In this document: one piece after another, positions 58,946 through 64,000 of the stretch | Layout: each line of letters starts with the position of its first letter | Position numbering within the stretch: the stretch's first letter is position 1 | Assembly (NCBI GenBank): GCA_022606135.1 | Contig: JABYQN010000002.1 | Coordinates: 2,294,001-2,358,000, forward strand | Direction: 5' to 3' | Length of the DNA: 64,000 nucleotides | From: Fomes fomentarius | Taxonomy: Eukaryota > Basidiomycota > Agaricomycetes > Polyporales > Polyporaceae | Made by a program: the position numbers and the translations under genes | Notes under the pieces: generated by a model | Told to the model about the DNA's origin: nothing | What the model saw: only the letters and a program-made list of their open reading frames with translations | Database searches by the model: none

Positions 58946-60859
58946 CTAGTCATTGACCTCCATGCCATTTGTTGAGGAACTATCCGGTCGACGCTCCCAA
59001 ATCTATACCAATGTGGTAAATGTATGGAATGAAGTGTATAAACTAGAGAAACGAACCTGCAAAATAGTCTCCCCAAGGACGATCATCTCCTTTCTGATCT
59101 CTTCAACGATGAGATCTTGGATCTGGAACCATTTTTCGTTCTCTCCCCCACCCGCTCCGGCTCGGAGAAGCACTTTCCATACGGTACTCTCCTTATCGTG
59201 TGTGGTGCCTGCGGCCGACTCATGCGTGATGTTAGCAATCAGGTCGTATACTGTGGAAGGATGGGAAGGTGGGGCGTCGAGGTCTGTGACGCATATCCAC
59301 AAATGATACGATATGCAGGACGTTTACATCAGCTACGATGATGACCGGGTCGATAGCGCACAACGTACATTCCCTGAAGTCCAAACCTCGGAGCGGAAAG
59401 TTGACGATGGTTGGGTTCTTCTCTTCGACGAACATGTTCTTGGTGAACCGCCTGAAGTGAAGGATGATGTAGCGGGGCAATCGTTGGCACTTGGAGCGAC
59501 GTAATAGGCCGGCAGATTCCTGATCAACAATAGTGATCAGTAGACTGACGTCTGACTGGCTCTGTCAACCATACCTGTGTCTTGTGACCATCATATTTAG
59601 CAAGTACAGACTGTATGCTGACTTGAGGTATGATGTTCTTCTCGACAGCGTCTTGGAACAACGGCGGCGGCGGTAGATCAACGGCCAAGAAGAGGAACGG
59701 AGATACCGTCGACTTAATTTCTGTAAGGACTCGCTCAGCTCACGGGAGGTCCCGTCGGCTGCCAGAACACACCTCTGTCTATATCGAAACGGGGCTTCTC
59801 ATTACCTCCGACATCGGGTCGAACCAGGACTTGCTGATTTTCCATTCGAACCTCGCCTTGAAATGTGGAAAAGATGACACCTGTGATAGCGGGTTATCAT
59901 ATAGATTAGGCCGGTCACGGAACAAGTGAGCGTACTGGAGTTTTTCTTCTTCGTTCCGCCCATGTTTTTATGGAGGTGATGGAGCAACCAGCCCAGGAAC
60001 TCCACCGGATCACCTTGCTTCTCGAGACTGAACTTCCCCGTACTCGCCCGGTTGACTTCCTGCAGAAATTCGTGCGGACTAACTTGACTCTTGAATAGCC
60101 GTGGATTCCATAACTTTTTCGCCAGTCCAGCAAAGCGCTTCAGCAGTTCGGATTCCTTGCCGCGAAATTGGGATAGTAGAAGGTGATCACGGAGAGGGGG
60201 CACATGGAGCAGGGAATGTATCACGACGTTCATGTAGTCATTGCGCTTGATATTGTTCAGTCCAATGTAGCCAGGGAGGTATGGCTTGTTGGACAGATCA
60301 TACGAGGGCTTCTGGAGGTGCGCAGGCGTAGATAAAGTGGCGGTCGATGCCCGTGTGAAGGAAGGTGCGAGTACAAACGCGATATCGTCTAAGGAAGGGT
60401 CCGAGACTAGATATCCGTCGGGTAGTACGTACACCTACATGAAGGTGTTCGTGACTTGACGATGATGGCCAAGGGTGTGTGCTCACCTTAGTTGTCTCTA
60501 GATTGATGAATACATGATGATCGTCATGAATGGCATGGGCAAACGCGTATGAATTGCGTCCTCGTCCCTGGAAATACTTTCCGCAGACCAGGCATCCGTA
60601 TATGTTGATGTTAGACGATGAGACAGAGCACACTTTCTCAAAGTCAAAGTCCAACACGGCTCGGTTTATCTAGACGCCATATTTAAGGGAAAGCCAGCAC
60701 ATGCCAGGAGGAAGCAGTACGCACCGTGTCAAGGTACAAGTCTGAGGATTTCTGGGACTCTGAAGCGTGATTCCCGACAGTCCTGTCTTCTACCTCATCC
60801 TCGTCCACCCGCAGCCTCTTCGTCGGTCGGTCGGAGTCCTCCGTCCCGTAAGCAGACAT
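58946..60859 (-). CDS. SAD1/USP39, tri-snRNP splicing factor with inactive USP fold
   Basis: Eight exons on the minus strand (60859-60725, 60669-60487, 60434-59936, 59880-59806, 59720-59575, 59519-59369, 59283-59057, 59002-58946) give 490 aa. After an acidic/basic N-terminus comes a ZnF-UBP domain (CSVSSSNINIYGCLVCGKYFQGRG, then HAIHDDHHVFINLET). The USP-like domain opens with GYIGLNNIKRNDYMNVVIHSLLHVPPLRD; the catalytic Cys of active proteases is Asp here, as expected for SAD1/USP39. Further family blocks are GDPVEFLGWLLHHLHKNMGG, FQGEVRM, PRYIILHFRRFTKN, NPTIVNFP, YDLIANITHE and IWERR. The protein assists assembly of the U4/U6.U5 tri-snRNP. It is divergent from RSM22 across 238 bp. Confidence 0.93.
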
Positions 60860-61097
60860 GTAGAACAACAGGATGAAGCAGACCGAGATGACAGAACAGA
60901 CCGGAGCGCGAGACGGCCCACTGTACACCAAGCTTCGGCGCATACGATATCCTTTGAGCGCCTGTGAGGCGCCAAACTTGATGCGGGCATCGAGGTCACC
61001 TCTGGGTCACCTATTTACTGCCGTCGTCCTGCTTTCAGCGGTCTCTTCTAACTCAGCTCATTCATAACAAATCTAGGTTGGCTCAGAATAGGCAATC
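60860..61097. promoter_or_regulatory. bidirectional promoter between SAD1 and RSM22
   Basis: The 238 bp between the two divergent ATGs contains both promoters. No TATA box is evident. Confidence 0.5.
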
Positions 61098-63354
61098 ATG
61101 ATACGTCTGGGTTGTCGCCGAAGCCTCGGAGTGGTCCTGCGTAGACAGGTCGACATTATACGCTGCTCTTCGACCTCGGCCTCTCAGTCATATCATCCCA
61201 ACGCTCCTCTGGAACTCGACCCAGCATTCCAAGCTTTGCTCAGAGACGTCGACATCTCCCTGCGCAACAAACTTCATGAGCATGCGTCTGGGTCACGCGG
61301 TCCTCGGGAACTCGAAGTTTTCCCAAATGATCCAAATGCCGAGGTGGACTACTTGACATCCGCGGAGCTCGACGCTCAGGACGATATGTTGGGTCAGAAG
61401 GAGGGCAGAAAATCTCCTGCTGCATCGTTTGGCAGCCAGCGCATCGGAGCTGTGGTGCTTCCATTCGAGTTGCAGTCTACTATTAGCAAGGTGATTTCAG
61501 GTGAGTGTCAACCTATGAGTTCAGGTCTTGGAGCATCCGTCATGCCATTGACAGACTCGGACAAGAACACACTACACCATGATGCCCAACGGTTGTTCAT
61601 GGGAGAGGATGGTTCGCAGGCTGAATGGCATTCCTCGTACGACGCGAAGTACAGGTCTAGTAAGGAGGCCGGTCGTCATGCTCTTAGAGACGCTACCGCA
61701 TTTGCCACTGTAGCGCTCCCAGCCCACTATTCGGTCGTATACTCCGTTCTAGACCATGTCAAGCAGCGATTGGGACCGGAGTGGGAGGTGAGGCGTGTGG
61801 TTGATTGGGGTGCTGCCACCGGAAGTGGCTTGTGGTTCGTGTACACCCTCGTCAAGAGCCAGTGTGGTTTGGTGACATTCTTTACCACAGGGCTTCTGGA
61901 CACGCGTTCCAACGAGAACCCGATACAATCGAGCGCGCTCCGACGGACATGGAGGTTATCCGGATATCCAACTCGAGGCTTGGAAGTTATCTCGGTATTG
62001 ACAAGCGGGAGGGTCTTGTGCGGATCGGAAAACGTCTGATCAAAGGTGTGTCCCTATTCATATGTCATACGAAACACTGCGGTCTCAACCCACGTGCACA
62101 GATATCGATATGGGTAATCTGAGTGTATCATGGCAGAAGTCCTTCCACGAAGACAACGTCGTAGGTCGAGAAGATGGCTCGGACGTCATGGCGCTATCAG
62201 CATTCCTACTGTCCTCGCTTCCCAGTCACGTTGACCGCAAGCTCCTTGTGAAGGAAATGTGGGACAGTGGCGCCGAGGTCATGGTCAGTACATGGCGTTT
62301 TGTGGCATGACGTGTGCATGAGTATTGAATCCCTTGAAAATGTCTCTTAGGTCCTCATAGACCATAACTTTGAGTTCATTGCGGAGGCAAGAGAGCAGCT
62401 CCTGAAGCTTGGTCGTAAGGAGCTTGAAGACCCCTCATCAACTGAAGTGCAACTCAGAGGGGCTCATGTCATCGCTCCAGTATGTGGCTTCTCTTCATCG
62501 GTATGGCGCTCTTATGTATCGCCTTGCAGTGTCCTCATGACGGCGCGTGTCCCTTGTATCAACCGGGGTATGGAAAACTGCAGTGCAGCTACACACAGCG
62601 GATGCAACGTCCTGAGTTTGTTCGTAAGACAAAACACTCCGGGACCGGTCATGAAAACATGGACTACTCCTACGTGGTGATCCGAAGGGGTCCTCGGCCA
62701 CAACCAGCGACAACGAAGACTGGCCGGATCGGAGATGTTGGCAGACGCGAGCTGGCCAAGCAAGGATCCGGATCGGCTCGGACAGAGTTGTTCCTCGAGA
62801 GCGATCATCCACATGAGCCTGAGAATGGTCAACCTGCTCTCGACGATGCCGAGCTCGAATTGAACAATGACATGATTGCCGTCAACTCCGACGGAACAAC
62901 CGCAGCGTTGAGACGAGAGGCCTACAGCTGGCCGCGACTGGTCTTCTCACCATTGAAGCGTAGCGGGCACATTATCCTAGACGGTTGTACGGCAGAGGGA
63001 AAGTCTCGTGGTCGTTACTGGTCGTCTCGCGACGTTGACACTTACATCTCTACAGGCCAGATCATGCGGATGACAATTCCCAAGTCACAAGGAAAGCAAC
63101 CCTTCTACGACGCGCGGAAATCAAATTGGGGCGATATATTTCCCCATGAACCCAAAAATCCTCCCCAGGTACGGCATCAACCTGCACGGCCAGGACACAT
63201 GCCTACACAAGGTCAAGACATTGGCAAACGGAGGCATCTGCGACCAAATGGGAAGAAGGCGAGTTATGGTCAGCTCGCAGAGGACATCAAGGAACGCAGA
63301 AAACATCAGCGACGAGCAAGGCGATTAGCAGACGCGTTTGACGACGACGACTAG
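61098..63354 (+). CDS. RSM22/METTL17-like mitochondrial ribosome assembly factor
   Basis: Exons 61098-61500, 61555-61834, 61891-62045, 62102-62283, 62351-62479 and 62530-63354 give 657 aa. The N-terminus (MIRLGCRRSLGVVLRRQ) is a basic presequence for mitochondria. A methyltransferase-like core has ALPAHYSVVYSVLDHVKQRLGP and the SAM-site-like VVDWGAATGSGLW, followed by MALSAFLLSSLPSHVDR. The cysteine pattern CPHDGACP...C (from 62530) corresponds to the Fe-S-binding cysteines described for this family. The C-terminus is very basic and ends DAFDDDD. The protein is needed for maturation of the mitochondrial small ribosomal subunit. The adjacent, convergent uL1m gene is also mitoribosomal. Confidence 0.9.
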
Positions 63355-63521
63355 TTCCCTTTGCACCGTTATCATGTAGACACATGCCACATTCAGCTGT
63401 ATCCAAAGACCTCATCTCTTAATGGCACCCCACTCTCCTTCGATTCGAGATCATCACACGGCTGAAAGAAACTGGGACAAGCATGACTGTGTATTAAATG
63501 ATGAGTGTAAGTGATCTACGT

Positions 63522-64000
63522 TTATGCGTCCAAGATCTGTATACTCGGTCCCTGTCGGGTGCTCAGAAGGACACGAGTGATGGCATTAACTGTAGGTACG
63601 CATAAGCGAAGCCAGACCAAGGGTTAGGTAATACATACCCGGCTTTTGGCTTGTCTCTTTCTTGTTTCCATCAGCTTGAGGGTCACGAATGTTGCCCGTA
63701 GCACGCTTCACGACACCAAGGAAATACCGGATATTCTTGACGACGTCCGGCACAGCGAAATGCATCTACATATCACGCCATGTCAATCGAAGGAAGCAAT
63801 TCGTTTATATGTATGTTCACCTTAGCAATTGGCTGTCGGATTGTACCTTCCTTGTCGCCCTTCCATTCAGCCGTGCCCTTCAACCTCCGAATGTAACCCG
63901 AGATATCGTCCGTGACAGTGCCCCTACGTTCTGAAGGCATTAACCCACGAGGACCAAGCACACGACCAAGACGAGGCGTGATAGGACGAATCAGGGAACG
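63522..64000 (-). CDS. mitochondrial ribosomal protein uL1 (3' part, runs off window)
   Basis: Exons on the minus strand (64000-63821 partial, 63765-63639, 63589-63522) encode the last 124 residues. The uL1 signature is present: RVLGPRGLMPSERRGTVTDDI, then a segment with IRQPIAKMHFAVPDV, NIRYFLGVVKRATGN and, at the end, TRVLLSTRQGPSIQI. uL1 forms the L1 stalk of the large mitoribosomal subunit near the E site. Introns are 49 and 55 nt. The start of the gene lies outside the window. Confidence 0.9.

Noticed and set aside
1..64000. Transposon or retroelement copies, CRISPR arrays, rRNA
   Set aside because: No reverse transcriptase, transposase, integrase, terminal repeat pair, spaced direct-repeat array or rRNA core sequence was recognised.

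Overview
The window is nuclear DNA of a filamentous basidiomycete, most likely an Agaricomycete such as a polypore-type mushroom. The evidence is dense short GT-AG introns (mostly 49-65 nt), a G/C-leaning third codon position, CT-rich leaders before start codons, and the gene content: heterotrimeric G-beta, a STRIPAK coiled-coil subunit, a Mei2-like RNA-binding protein, and many serine/proline-rich proteins without recognisable domains. All gene models below were spliced by eye from reading-frame continuity, donor and acceptor sites and intron phase.

Layout. 0-8 kb: Mei2-like RRM protein, LAMTOR2-like roadblock protein, mitochondrial COQ1 and an atypical homeodomain-like protein, all on the plus strand. 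7.8-14.4 kb: a gene-poor stretch with small repeats. 14.4-26.5 kb: a large coiled-coil/serine-rich protein, then a divergent pair (SIKE/FGFR1OP2-like STRIPAK subunit on minus, Mis12/Mtw1 kinetochore subunit on plus), an R3HCC1-like protein and a 13-exon TPR protein. 26.5-36 kb: sparse region with an acidic regulator-like protein, an F-box-like/2EXR-type protein with a decayed tandem copy just upstream, and a hypothetical protein. 36-51 kb: an Nvj2/TEX2-like SMP lipid-transfer protein, a 1146-aa unknown protein carrying a three-times repeated KLxx[FV][FL]G motif, a golgin-like coiled-coil protein and G-beta.

53.6-58.2 kb holds the most unusual locus: three successive miniature genes (77, 84 and 76 aa) that each encode essentially one double-stranded-RNA-binding domain and nothing else. 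They share phase-1 intron positions, and two share identical internal exon lengths of 24 and 93 nt. Each has a TATA-like box about 55-120 bp upstream of its start codon.

58.4-64 kb: a small single-pass membrane protein, the catalytically dead ubiquitin-protease-fold splicing factor SAD1/USP39, divergently paired RSM22/METTL17, and the 3' part of mitochondrial ribosomal protein uL1. RSM22 and uL1m, two mitoribosome genes, are adjacent and convergent. I saw no tRNA, rRNA, CRISPR array or intact transposon.
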